Notes under the pieces: generated by a model
Seen by the model: only the letters and a program-made list of their open reading frames with translations
Told to the model about the DNA's origin: nothing
Database searches by the model: none
Shown: positions 33,628-42,274 of the stretch, piece after piece
Numbering within the stretch: position 1 is the stretch's first letter
How the letters are laid out: each line of letters opens with the position of its first letter
Position numbers and translations under genes: made by a program
Assembly: GCA_003222975.1 (NCBI GenBank)
Contig: QHXN01000010.1
Span: 1 to 64,000 of the forward strand
Reading direction: 5' to 3'
From: Acidobacteriota bacterium
Lineage (GTDB): Bacteria > Acidobacteriota > Blastocatellia > Pyrinomonadales > Pyrinomonadaceae
Length of the DNA stretch: 64,000 bases

Positions 33628-34497
33628 GTGGCTACGACCCTGGAGAAGGAAGAAGAAAAGTCGAAGGGCGCTGGTGAAGCCGGGCCTGGGGACGAGCACC
33701 GGCGGGCGTCGGGGCCGCCGCGCAGCCTCCTGCGCGAATACTTCGAGTCCGGCGCGGTCGTCTTCGTCATGGCGTTCTTCTTCATGACCTTCGTCGCGCA
33801 GGCGGCGGTGGTGCCCTCGGCCTCGATGGAGAACACGATCTACGTCGGCGACCACTTCCTCGTCAACAAGTTCATCTTCGCGCCCGGCCCGCACATGCCG
33901 TTCCTGCCGCAGCGCGACATACGCCGCGGCGACATCATCGTCTTCAAGTATCCGTCAAAGATCAACACGAGTGACGAGATCGTCCAGTACAAGACCCTCT
34001 TCATCAAGCGCGTCGTCGGTCTGCCCGGCGAGACCGTCCAGGTGAAAGGCGCAAACGTCCTTATTGACGGCAAGCCCCTGCCCGAATACCGCGTCACTGC
34101 ACTCGACGTGCGGGAAAGCGAAAAGGCGGAGCTTAAAAAACTCGTCCGCACGAAGGGCAGCCCGGACGAGCCTTACACGGTTTACTACTCCCCGGAGACC
34201 ATCGAGAGCAGCGCGAGGGGCATGCCCTCGGTCTCGACTGAGTTTCGCTACGCGGTCAATAGTCCCTACAAAATTCCCGCCGACTCTTACTTCGTGATGG
34301 GCGACAACCGCGACAACAGCGCCGACAGCCGCGTGTGGGGGCCTGTGCCCCGCGACCTCGTCGTCGGTCGTGCCATGTTCGTCATCTGGTCTTACGACGA
34401 GAGCGCGCCGCACAGCCAAGCTCCCCTCCCCTTCAACTTCATCGCCGACTTCCTCCATAACACGCGCTGGGGCCGCTTCGGCACCCTGCTGCGATAA
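33628..34497 (+). CDS. lepB: Signal peptidase I
   Basis: This 289-residue membrane protease removes Sec and Tat signal peptides. A disordered N-terminus of about 35 residues precedes one transmembrane segment (GAVVFVMAFFFMTFVAQAAV). The catalytic serine is in VVPSASMENTIYVGDH and the catalytic lysine in LFIKRVVGLPGETVQV. The C-terminal signature FVMGDNRDNSADSRVWGPVP is intact. An insert of about 55 residues (SEKAELKKLVRTKGSPDEP and on) lies before that signature, longer than in many homologues. It starts at a GTG. Confidence 0.96.
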   Translation: MATTLEKEEEKSKGAGEAGPGDEHRRASGPPRSLLREYFESGAVVFVMAFFFMTFVAQAAVVPSASMENTIYVGDHFLVNKFIFAPGPHMPFLPQRDIRRGDIIVFKYPSKINTSDEIVQYKTLFIKRVVGLPGETVQVKGANVLIDGKPLPEYRVTALDVRESEKAELKKLVRTKGSPDEPYTVYYSPETIESSARGMPSVSTEFRYAVNSPYKIPADSYFVMGDNRDNSADSRVWGPVPRDLVVGRAMFVIWSYDESAPHSQAPLPFNFIADFLHNTRWGRFGTLLR

Positions 34498-34879
34498 GCC
34501 GACACCTACTTACGGATGCCCTCCGCCGGCGGACGCTACACGCTCACACTTGAGCCGTCCGCTCCAAAATCTTGTAGCCTTCTGCCGTTCAAATACAGCG
34601 GCTTGTATATTTTCTGGTTGACGACTTAAAGTAGTTTCTGATAGCATCCGCCGCGACTCCGCAGAGGGCATGGGTTTAGAGGCGTCGACCCTTCGCCCAA
34701 CGAGCGACAATTTTTCAGCGACCCGGAGGCCCCCTCTAATCAATACAGTGTGCCGCATGCAAGAAATTCACCGGCAGGCATTCGACAAATTCCCTCGTTG
34801 CCGGAGGCCGAATCCGAAGCAGCCTGCTTCCCCGAATACGAACGGCCTGAAACGCCGCACTTAGGCCAACGCTTTCGCT
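34498..34879. other. Intergenic region with a promoter-like sequence
   Basis: Apart from the TTGACG/TAGCAT pair at 34618-34647, nothing definite is seen. A transcript from there would have a leader of about 225 bases before the RDD gene. A short open frame at 34670-34864 lacks a ribosome-binding site and is not called. Confidence 0.5.
34618..34647 (+). promoter_or_regulatory. Putative promoter of the RDD gene
   Basis: TTGACG at 34618-34623 and TAGCAT at 34642-34647 are 18 bp apart. The same two hexamers with the same spacing precede the tRNA-Val gene at 44468, which supports both as real sigma-70 promoters. Confidence 0.5.
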
Positions 34880-36181
34880 ATGACCGATAACTCGAATGCA
34901 ACGAACTCAACGCCGCAGGGCGCGAACAACTCGACCCTGATCGAGTTCCCCGGACTCAACCGCAACCGCCCCGCCTGGCGGAAGGAGTTGAGTGAGCGTT
35001 TCCGCGAAATCCAGCAGCGGCGCGCACGCGAGGCCGCGTCCGAAGACAAGGCGGCTCCCCGCGCCGGGGCCGAACAGATCAGTCCGGCAATCTCGGACGC
35101 CGTCCCGGTCGCAAAACCGAAGGTGACGCCGAAGCAGCTCGGCCTCGTCCCGCAGCCTGACGAGCCGGAGTTGAACCCGATTGTCGTCGCGGCGCTGCGG
35201 CGCATCGAGCGAGCGCGAAAGACAACGGCCCCGTCCGTGACCCACTCGTCCGCGACCCGCTCGCACGGCGCGGCGACGGCTGCGGCGCGCGTCGTCGAAG
35301 AGCAGCCGGAGTATCTCGACGAGACGATCCCGACGCCCGCGCACAGGCCCGCGCATGCCAGACAGCCGGAGAGCTTGAGCGGGGCCGCGCCCTCGAAGCG
35401 CCCGGCCCTGCGGACGGACGAGTCGGGGGCGGAAGGCGATCAGGCGCGCGCCTCCTCGCTCGTCGTAGTCCCGCCCAAGCAGCCCGCCACGCCTGAGCCG
35501 AAGCACGAACCGGCCACGCACGCGCAGGCCGAAGCGCAGACACATCGTGCCGCCCGAATAGCGGCGCAGACTAAAGCGGCGACCAGCGTAACCGCCGGAG
35601 GTTCGGCGGTCGTCGAGACGCCGGCACGGCCCGCCGCGAAGCCCAGCACCGCGACGCAGGAGGAGACGGGGAAGCCGCAGCCGCGCCACATCGCCGGAGT
35701 GATTGACGAGTTCTGGCTCGAAAGGCAGGGCATCGAACTGCTGCCCAAAGTCGCCGCCCCGGAAGTCGCTTACGACGACCGCGCCCCGCGCGCGAAGCGT
35801 CTGGCCGCGGCCTTCGTTGATCTCGTCGCCGTCGCCTTCCTCTGCGCCCCCTTCGCGGCCCTCATCGAGCTGACCATCGGCAACTGGGGCGACGCGCACG
35901 TCGCGGCCTCGATGGGCGGCATCGTCGCCGTCGTGATGTTCCTCTATCAGGCTTGTTCCGTCGCGCTGGCCGGGCGCACGTGGGGCATGTGGCTCTGCTC
36001 GCTCCAGGCCGTTGACGCCGCGACGGCGCGCGTGCCGACGACGGGCCAGTGCGTGCGCCGCGCGATCCTCTACATGCTCTCGCTCGCCGCCTTCGGACTC
36101 GGCGTCCTCTACTCCCTCTTCGACGCCGAAGGCCGCACCGCGCACGACATCCTCTCCGGCACGGTCGTCGTGAAAAAGTAG
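34880..36181 (+). CDS. RDD family membrane protein with long disordered N-terminus
   Basis: The first 270 or so residues of this 433-residue protein are rich in Ala, Pro, Thr, Arg and Glu and look disordered. A motif EFWLERQGIELLPKVA precedes the RDD domain (from about residue 295). That domain shows RAPRAKRLAAAFVDLVAVAF, with the signature Arg and Asp, and hydrophobic segments FLCAPFAALIELTIG, MGGIVAVVMFLYQACSVAL and LYMLSLAAFGLGVLYSLF. RDD proteins are small multi-pass membrane proteins, some acting as ion antiporters; the role of this long form is unknown. No clear ribosome-binding site is seen. Confidence 0.88.
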   Translation: MTDNSNATNSTPQGANNSTLIEFPGLNRNRPAWRKELSERFREIQQRRAREAASEDKAAPRAGAEQISPAISDAVPVAKPKVTPKQLGLVPQPDEPELNPIVVAALRRIERARKTTAPSVTHSSATRSHGAATAAARVVEEQPEYLDETIPTPAHRPAHARQPESLSGAAPSKRPALRTDESGAEGDQARASSLVVVPPKQPATPEPKHEPATHAQAEAQTHRAARIAAQTKAATSVTAGGSAVVETPARPAAKPSTATQEETGKPQPRHIAGVIDEFWLERQGIELLPKVAAPEVAYDDRAPRAKRLAAAFVDLVAVAFLCAPFAALIELTIGNWGDAHVAASMGGIVAVVMFLYQACSVALAGRTWGMWLCSLQAVDAATARVPTTGQCVRRAILYMLSLAAFGLGVLYSLFDAEGRTAHDILSGTVVVKK

Positions 36182-36446
36182 GGCGCGGGGCGTTGAGAAA
36201 AAATTCGGCGCGATCAAGAGCCGTGCCTCTTTTTATCCACGCCCGCCTCCGCGCGGTTCACCCGCACATTTGTTGATGAGCAGTCATCGCTATTAACCAA
36301 GCCCCAAAAGCCTTGACGCCGGGCATGCTCAGCCCATAGAGTACGCACCGCCACAAGGCAACAAAACCGAAAACGGGCAGTCTCTGTCACGGCTGCCCGC
36401 CTGCATTCCGACAACCCCTTCGCACAATCTTCGAGAGGAGTCTCCC

Positions 36447-36902
36447 ATGAGAAGAATAATAGTTCTCGCGCTGCTGCTGGCAGCTTCGGCTCTCGCCCTC
36501 GGTCGAGCCACGAATGCCAAGAAGAGTCCTGCGCCCGACACGGCGCAGGCCGTTGAGGCACGGCAGCGGGCCTATCTGGATGCACTACACAAGCGCGATC
36601 CGGCAGCCATCGGGCAGTTCTTCGCCGACGACTACACCTTCACGGACGTGAACGGGAATTTCATGTCGAAGGCGCAGCGCCTCGAAAGCATCAAGAGCAC
36701 CCCGCCGCCCGCGACCCTCGACTTCACAGACCTGAAGGCCCGCATCTACGGCGACACGGCGGTAGTGACGGGGCGCGTCACGTCAGCGGCGGGGCCTAAC
36801 GGGCAAGCCCTCAACAATCGGACGATCTGGGTGTGGTCTAAACAGGGAGGCACTTGGCGGCTGGTCGCGGCGCAGAACACTAACATCGCCCCGGCACAGT
36901 AG
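36447..36902 (+). CDS. Secreted NTF2-like (DUF4440/SnoaL) protein
   Basis: This 151-residue protein has a signal peptide (IIVLALLLAASALALG). The NTF2-like cone fold follows: RAYLDALHKRDPAAIGQFFA, DDYTFTDVNGNFMSKAQRLE, ARIYGDTAVVTGRVTS, and WVWSKQGGTWRLVAAQNT. It matches DUF4440/SnoaL-like proteins, which bind small ligands or act as isomerases or hydrolases; activity cannot be stated. GAGAGGAG lies ahead of the ATG and a hairpin terminator follows, so it is a single-gene unit. GC content is lower than in the neighbours. Confidence 0.87.
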   Translation: MRRIIVLALLLAASALALGRATNAKKSPAPDTAQAVEARQRAYLDALHKRDPAAIGQFFADDYTFTDVNGNFMSKAQRLESIKSTPPPATLDFTDLKARIYGDTAVVTGRVTSAAGPNGQALNNRTIWVWSKQGGTWRLVAAQNTNIAPAQ

Positions 36903-36929
36903 GCGAGCGTCAGTATCTTCAGCCGTTGA

Positions 36930-36968
36930 AAGCCCCGAACGACAAATAAACTTGCGCGTTCGGGGCTT
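36930..36968 (+). terminator. Terminator after the NTF2-like gene
   Basis: AAGCCCCGAACG (36930-36941) pairs with CGTTCGGGGCTT (36957-36968). The tract after the stem is only weakly T-rich (CCGTCGT). Confidence 0.65.
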
Positions 36969-37131
36969 CCGTCGTGCGGCGAGCGCATTGGGGAGAGTAG
37001 TCCCTCGTCATCAAATATGAGGGTGAACCTTCGCGCGACCTGTTATCTCCACTTAACTCCGCAGGAACTTTTTATCTCCGCGCGAAAGTCTGCTAGCCTG
37101 TCGCTTCCGCCCGCGCGCGGCGAGACTTCAG

Positions 37132-38619
37132 ATGAACGAGCAGCTAATCGGGGAGGTGGTCGAAGAGATCAGGCTCGCGCTCGCGGGCCGGCGCTGGGGC
37201 AAGGTCTTCCAGCTTTCGGGCGCGTCGCTCGCCGTTGACTTCCGCGCGGGCGACGGGCGCTACCTGCTCGTCTCGGTCGAGCCGAACCAGCCGCGCCTCC
37301 ACCTGATCTCCCGCACGCTTCGTGAGCTTGAGAAGGCTTCGCGCGCGCCCACGCCCTTCGCCCTCGTGCTGCGCAAACACCTCGGCGGCGCGACACTCGA
37401 CTCGCTTGCGAAGGACGAGGGCGAGCGCGTCGTGCGCTTCCGTCTAGCCGCGCCGGACGCGACGGGCGAGGAGCACGCCGCGACGCTCGTCGTCCAGTTG
37501 ACCGGGCGCACGTCGAACCTTTTCCTGCTCGACGAGCGCGGGCGGATAGTTGATTCACTTCGCCCTTCGCGCGGCGCGGGCCGGGAGGTCGGCGACGTGT
37601 ACAGCGCCCCCGCCGCGGGCGGAACGCCGCTGAAGCCGCGAGACGCGACGGCAGCAGCGCGAGTCGCTCCAATGATCTCGCGCGCCGGCTTCAACTCTCT
37701 CTCCGAAGCGCTCGACGAACACTTCCGACGCCTTGAGCGCGAACGTGCCTTCGACGCGCGCGCAGCCGCGGCCTCTTCGCGCGTCCGGCAGGAGGTCGCG
37801 CGGCTTCGCAAACTCCAATCAAACCTCGCGCGCGACCTCGCGGCGCACGGCGACGCCGAGGGGCACAGGCGCGCCGGCGACCTCCTGCTCGCCAACTTCG
37901 CCACAGCGGAGCGCCGCGGCGGCACGGTTCGACTCAAAGACTTCTACGCCGACGGCGCGCCCTTCGTCGAGCTTGAGGTTGACGAGAACAGGACTTTGCA
38001 GGAGGAGGCCGCGCACAGGTTCGCGCGCTACTCGAAAGCGAAGCGCGCCGCGCAGGAGATTTCCGAACGGCTGAAGACCATCGGGGCTGAACTCGCCGCG
38101 CTCGAAGAAAGGCGGGCGAAACTTGAGGGCATCATCGCCGCGCGCGACCATGAAGCGCTCGCGGACTTCACCGGCGAAAAGGGCGCGGCGGGCCGAGCTG
38201 AAACTTCCGCGCGCGAGAAGCCCTCGAAGAAGGAGGCGGAAGAACTCCGCGGCGTGCGCCGCTACCGCTCTTCGGACGGCTACGAAATCCTCGTCGGTCG
38301 CGCCGCGCGCGACAACGACCGCCTGACCTTCCGCCTCGCGCGCTCCTTCGACGCCTGGATGCACGCCGCCGACTACCCCGGCTCGCACGTCGTCGTCCGC
38401 GCCCGCAACCGCGACGAACAAATCCCGCACCGCACCATCGTCGAGGCCGCGCGCCTCGCCGCGCACTTCAGCCGGGCGCACAAGGACTCGAAGGTCGCCG
38501 TCAACTACACGCAGCGCAAGTTCGTCTCGAAGCCGAAGGGCGCGGCTCCCGGCCTGGTCTATCTTTCATCTTTCCGCACGCTCTTGGTCGAGCCACGCGA
38601 AGACCTTGAGCGCATCTGA
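37132..38619 (+). CDS. NFACT family protein (Rqc2/RqcH-like)
   Basis: This 495-residue protein has an NFACT-N domain (RWGKVFQLSGASLAVDFRAG, VQLTGRTSNLFLLDERGRIV). A long charged coiled coil follows (about 205-355). The C-terminal NFACT-R domain is RYRSSDGYEILVGRAARDND, SFDAWMHAADYPGSHVVVRA, and KVAVNYTQRKFVSKPKGAAP. RqcH binds peptidyl-tRNA on stalled 50S subunits and adds alanine tails. Where RqcH of Bacillus has the Asp-Arg pair needed for tailing, this protein has Glu98-Arg99 (DEGERVVRF), so tailing may be altered. Length is shorter than Bacillus RqcH (about 570). Confidence 0.92.
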   Translation: MNEQLIGEVVEEIRLALAGRRWGKVFQLSGASLAVDFRAGDGRYLLVSVEPNQPRLHLISRTLRELEKASRAPTPFALVLRKHLGGATLDSLAKDEGERVVRFRLAAPDATGEEHAATLVVQLTGRTSNLFLLDERGRIVDSLRPSRGAGREVGDVYSAPAAGGTPLKPRDATAAARVAPMISRAGFNSLSEALDEHFRRLERERAFDARAAAASSRVRQEVARLRKLQSNLARDLAAHGDAEGHRRAGDLLLANFATAERRGGTVRLKDFYADGAPFVELEVDENRTLQEEAAHRFARYSKAKRAAQEISERLKTIGAELAALEERRAKLEGIIAARDHEALADFTGEKGAAGRAETSAREKPSKKEAEELRGVRRYRSSDGYEILVGRAARDNDRLTFRLARSFDAWMHAADYPGSHVVVRARNRDEQIPHRTIVEAARLAAHFSRAHKDSKVAVNYTQRKFVSKPKGAAPGLVYLSSFRTLLVEPREDLERI

Positions 38620-38732
38620 ATGGGCGCGAGACACATGACAATGGGCAATGAACGGATGGCCTTGCATTTCTGATTACTCAACTACATGTCGCCACCTCCG
38701 CGCCTCGTCCGCTTCCGCATCTCTTCAACTTC

Positions 38733-38762
38733 TTGCTTTACCAGCCCCGACGCATTTAGCAT
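38733..38762 (+). promoter_or_regulatory. Putative promoter placing hemL on a near-leaderless transcript
   Basis: TTGCTT at 38733-38738 and TAGCAT at 38757-38762 are 18 bp apart. A start seven bases downstream falls on the hemL ATG at 38769. No ribosome-binding site is present, which fits a leaderless message. Confidence 0.35.
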
Positions 38763-38768
38763 GAGGCC

Positions 38769-40070
38769 ATGAGCGCAAGCCGGAGAGACAGGCAGTCGAG
38801 TTCCGAGGAGTTGTTCGCGCGCGCCGTCGAACTGATGCCGGGCGGAGTGAATTCGCCAGTACGCGCGTTCCGCGGCGTCGGCGGCACGCCGCGCTTCATC
38901 GCGAGCGCGCGGGGCGCGACCATGACCGACGTTGAAGGCCGCACCTACATTGATTACGTCGGCTCGTGGGGGCCGATGATTCTCGGCCACGCCGACGCGG
39001 AGGTCATAGACGCCCTGCACGCGGCGCTGGGGCGCGGGACGAGCTACGGCGCTCCGACCGAACTCGAAGTCGAGATGGCGGAGGAGATAATTGACGCCGT
39101 GCCCTCGGTCGAGATGGTGCGGATGGTCAACAGCGGCACGGAGGCGACGATGTCTGCGCTGCGCCTGGCGCGCGGCTTCACGGGAAGGAATAAGATCGTC
39201 AAGTTCGAGGGCTGCTACCACGGCCACGGCGACAGCCTGCTCGTCAAGGCCGGCTCCGGCGTCGCCACGCTCGGACTGCCAGACAGCCCCGGCGTCACCG
39301 CCTCGGTCGCGCAGGACACGCTCACCGCGCCCTTCAACGACGCCGCCGCGCTCGAAAAAATCTTCGCCGCGCACGGCGCTGACATAGCCGCCGTTATCGT
39401 CGAGCCTGTCGTCGGCAACATGGGCTGCGTGCCGCCGCGCGAAGGCTACCTGCAAGCCTTGCGAGATGTCACACGGAGGCACGGGGCGCTGCTTATCTTC
39501 GACGAGGTGATGACCGGCTTCCGGCTCGCGCGCGGCGGCGCGCAGGAGCTTTACCGTGTGACGCCCGACCTCACGACGCTCGGCAAGATCATCGGCGGCG
39601 GTCTGCCCGTCGGGGCTTACGGAGGCCGCCGCGACATCTTGGAGCGGGTTGCGCCCGCGGGGCCTGTCTATCAGGCCGGCACGCTCTCAGGCAACCCGCT
39701 CGCAATGACCGCGGGCCTCGCCACGCTCCGGCGGCTCCGCGACCGCACCGTCTATGAACGGCTTGAACGGGCCGGGCGGCGACTCTGCGACGGACTCTCA
39801 GAGGTCGCGCGCGAGGCCGGCGTCCGGACGGTCACGAACCGCGTCGGCTCGATGTTCACGACCTTCTTCACAGACTCTCCCGTCAACGACTGGCCCTCCG
39901 CCGCGAAGTCTGACCGTAGCGCTTACGGCAAGTTCTTCCACGCGATGCTCGCAGAAGGGGTTTACCTCGCGCCCTCGCAGTTTGAGGCCGCCTTCATCGG
40001 CGTCGCGCACGCCGACGAACTCCTCGAACAGACAATCGAGGCCGCGCGCAGAGTCTTTCGTTCTCTCTGA
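38769..40070 (+). CDS. hemL: Glutamate-1-semialdehyde 2,1-aminomutase
   Basis: This 433-residue PLP enzyme makes 5-aminolevulinate in the C5 haem pathway. It shows [39 protein letters not shown], the cofactor-binding [38 protein letters not shown] and [28 protein letters not shown] contains the Schiff-base lysine. [20 protein letters not shown] is also conserved. Length is typical. There is no ribosome-binding site, and a promoter-like sequence ends six bases before the ATG. Confidence 0.98.
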   Translation: MSASRRDRQSSSEELFARAVELMPGGVNSPVRAFRGVGGTPRFIASARGATMTDVEGRTYIDYVGSWGPMILGHADAEVIDALHAALGRGTSYGAPTELEVEMAEEIIDAVPSVEMVRMVNSGTEATMSALRLARGFTGRNKIVKFEGCYHGHGDSLLVKAGSGVATLGLPDSPGVTASVAQDTLTAPFNDAAALEKIFAAHGADIAAVIVEPVVGNMGCVPPREGYLQALRDVTRRHGALLIFDEVMTGFRLARGGAQELYRVTPDLTTLGKIIGGGLPVGAYGGRRDILERVAPAGPVYQAGTLSGNPLAMTAGLATLRRLRDRTVYERLERAGRRLCDGLSEVAREAGVRTVTNRVGSMFTTFFTDSPVNDWPSAAKSDRSAYGKFFHAMLAEGVYLAPSQFEAAFIGVAHADELLEQTIEAARRVFRSL

Positions 40071-40121
40071 GCCGAAGGGTTCAAAGAGAAGTGTTGGGAC
40101 GGGGCCTGATTCCTGATGAGG

Positions 40122-40698
40122 TTACTGGCCGACGACGAACTGTTTGTAGTGGTCGAAGCGTTTGAGGATGAACGTGACGTAGTTCACCAGCTCAAGGCCG
40201 CGGCAGAAACCGAACTTCACCACCGGGTCGGCGATGTACTGCTGCGTTGATTCTTGCAGCAGTCAGTAGGAAACGTCTTCCCAGGATTTCGGGTTGCCGC
40301 CGTACTTCTCGGCCAGGCGCTGCGCGTCGTCCACGTCGCCCTCGCCCCTGTTGAGCATCGAGTAGATGCTCTTCAAATCCGTCACGACGACCATCTTCAG
40401 TGTGAGTCCCTGATCTCTGGCGAACGACTGAAGCAGCTCGTACTCGTAGCCGAAGGGTTCGCCGCGATAGACGAAGTAGGTGGTGGAATTGTAGGGGGCG
40501 AGGACGGTCAGTGTGCCGCCGCGCTTAATCTCGTCGAGGTCTCGGCTGATGGGAGCGCCGACCGGCAAATCAGACCTCCGGTCAATGGGGGTCAACGGCC
40601 TCAAGCACGAGCGGCGACTGGTGTCTCTTACAGGTTATGAGGGAAGAACACAGAAGCGCCAGGACGAGGAGCAGGAATAATCTCGTCTGAACTTTCAT
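40122..40698 (-). pseudogene. MltF-like periplasmic solute-binding/transglycosylase gene, multiply broken
   Basis: The ATG at 40698 opens a lipoprotein signal (KVQTRLFLLLVLALLCSSLI, then TC). The frame breaks at about 40590 in a CCCCC run. It continues in the next frame as DLDEIKRGGTLTVLAPYNST, TYFVYRGEPFGYEYELLQSF and MLNRGEGDV, a bacterial solute-binding domain 3. It then jumps in frame to DDAQRLAEKYGGNPKSWEDV, the end of a transglycosylase domain, so about 280 residues are missing. An in-frame TGA follows SWEDVSY. After it the same frame reads IADPVVKFGFCRGLELVNYV and ends at a TAA at 40122. MltF-like proteins cleave peptidoglycan and are normally near 470 residues. Confidence 0.85.
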
Positions 40699-40829
40699 GG
40701 CAATAAGATTCCTTTCAAACGGAGCGCGAGCCTATCGTTTTACTTGCCGTGGGTAACGCGTTGGAGGTTTTCGGGAAGTGTTTTAACAGGCGGCGGATTT
40801 TCCGTCAAACAATTATCAGGCCCGTCGGA

Positions 40830-42269
40830 TCAGAGGTAGATGACGTGCGACTTGCGCCAGAGTTCGGCGGGGATGGTGCCGCGTGGGGCCGTGGTGACGA
40901 GGATGACGTGGCCGCCGCCGGAAGAGTGTGGCGCGATGCGCTGCCAGAAGTCGCGGCGTCGTCGGGAGTCAACTGCGGCGGCGCGGGGCGCGACGAGCGC
41001 GAGCCGGCGCAGGCACTCGTAGAGGTGCTCGCGCCCGACGCCGTAGCGCGACTCTTCTTCGCCGACCGTGAGGCGGACTTCCGACCGCTCCTCTATGAAG
41101 TGGGCGACGAGCGAGGCGGCGCGCACGACCGCACGCTCGAAGCGCGCGGCGGCGTCCGCGCCCTCGCCCGCGATGTTCGCGACTTCGCCCGCGGCGACGA
41201 ACGTGTCGAGCGCGACGTGGACTCTCCGCTCGTCCTCGGCGTTGAACTCGCGGACGATGAGGCGGCCCGCACGCGCCGTCGCCTTCCAGTCAATGCGGCG
41301 CATGTCGTCGCGCGGCTGGTACTCGCGAAGGCTGTGCAGGTCGTGACCCGCGCCGCGACGCCGCGCCTCCAGACGGCCCGCGTCAGCCGGCAGCAGGTGC
41401 AGCTCGTCGCCCTCGCGCTCCGGCTTCGGATAGACGGCGATCTCCACGTCGCGCGCGCGCAGGCGACGCCGCAGGCGGAAGAGGCCGAGCGGGAAGCGCG
41501 TCGAAATCTCAAAGCCCGTGACCAGCACACGCCCGCGCCGCTCGAACGTCTGCTCGACTCTCTGCTCGACCTTCGCGCGGCGCGGTACGTAAATGAAGTA
41601 GGCGAGCACGCGCTTGCGCTCGCGAGTCCGGCGGCGAAGAAAGCGCCGCCTCGCCTCGACTTCCTCGGCGCGGCTGCGCGCCTCGACCACGACGGAGAAG
41701 GACGGGAGCAGCCGCTTCGTGTTGTGGACGGTGACGATGACGGGCGCGGGGTCGCCCGCGAAGATGTGGTCGGGGAAACGCGCCGAGACGACGAGGTCGC
41801 GCAGAGAGGCGCGCGCCGCCGACCACGCCACAAAGAGCGTCGAGGTCATCACGGAGAAGACGAGGAAGAGGAGGTTGTTGCCGGTGTTCCAGGCGGCGAA
41901 GGCGACGACCGCGTAGATGCCGACAAAGACGCCGCCGCCCGCCGTCATCTGCAAACCGAGGTCGAGCCGCGCGGCCTCGGCGCGCGCCGAGCGCGCCAGC
42001 GTCGGCACGACGAAGATCACGATGAGCACGGCGAACAGCAGCGACGCGACCGCGCCGAGCCGCGTCAACGCCCAGTCGCCGCCGCGCCGCGCCAAGACCG
42101 TGATGACCGCCGCGCTCACGCCGCCGAGCACGACGAGCATGCCCAGGATAGTGTTGCGCCATGCGCGGAGAACAGAAACAAAGGAGGAAGGGGTAAAAGG
42201 GGAAGAGGGTAAAGGGGATTTTTCTTTTCCCCTCTTCCCCTCTTCCCCTTTTATCCTCTTCACCCACAT
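40830..42269 (-). CDS. DUF58 domain membrane protein (MoxR partner)
   Basis: This 479-residue protein has membrane helices near residues 40-62 (TILGMLVVLGGVSAAVITVL), 73-95, and in the 110-145 region. The DUF58 signature is SLREYQPRDDMRRIDWKATA, then RAGRLIVREFNAEDERRVHV, followed by a VWA-like C-terminus. DUF58 proteins work with MoxR ATPases in envelope or metallo-chaperone functions. The ATG at 42269 lies five bases after the moxR stop, so the two are coupled. Residues about 7-29 (KGEEGKRGKEKSPLPSSPFT and on) are encoded by an inverted repeat, so the N-terminus is repeat-derived; initiation further in is possible. Confidence 0.9.
   Translation of the reverse strand: MWVKRIKGEEGKRGKEKSPLPSSPFTPSSFVSVLRAWRNTILGMLVVLGGVSAAVITVLARRGGDWALTRLGAVASLLFAVLIVIFVVPTLARSARAEAARLDLGLQMTAGGGVFVGIYAVVAFAAWNTGNNLLFLVFSVMTSTLFVAWSAARASLRDLVVSARFPDHIFAGDPAPVIVTVHNTKRLLPSFSVVVEARSRAEEVEARRRFLRRRTRERKRVLAYFIYVPRRAKVEQRVEQTFERRGRVLVTGFEISTRFPLGLFRLRRRLRARDVEIAVYPKPEREGDELHLLPADAGRLEARRRGAGHDLHSLREYQPRDDMRRIDWKATARAGRLIVREFNAEDERRVHVALDTFVAAGEVANIAGEGADAAARFERAVVRAASLVAHFIEERSEVRLTVGEEESRYGVGREHLYECLRRLALVAPRAAAVDSRRRRDFWQRIAPHSSGGGHVILVTTAPRGTIPAELWRKSHVIYL
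42194..42253. repeat. Inverted repeat, GGGGAAG/GGGGTAA family, inside the DUF58 gene 5' end
   Basis: TAAAAGGGGAAGAGGG (42194-42209) and its exact inverse (42238-42253) are the core. The flanks carry more GGGGTAA and GGGGAAG units (about 42180-42258). The same units occur at 59533-59660. It codes for the first residues of the DUF58 protein. Confidence 0.82.
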
Positions 42270-42274
42270 CTTTT

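Noticed and set aside
34907-36217. 436-codon minus-strand frame opposite the RDD gene
   Set aside because: It is the shadow of the RDD gene; the plus-strand product has clear RDD motifs.
40749-42212. 487-codon plus-strand frame opposite the DUF58 gene
   Set aside because: It is antisense to a well-supported gene and composed mainly of Arg, Ala, Glu and Asp.
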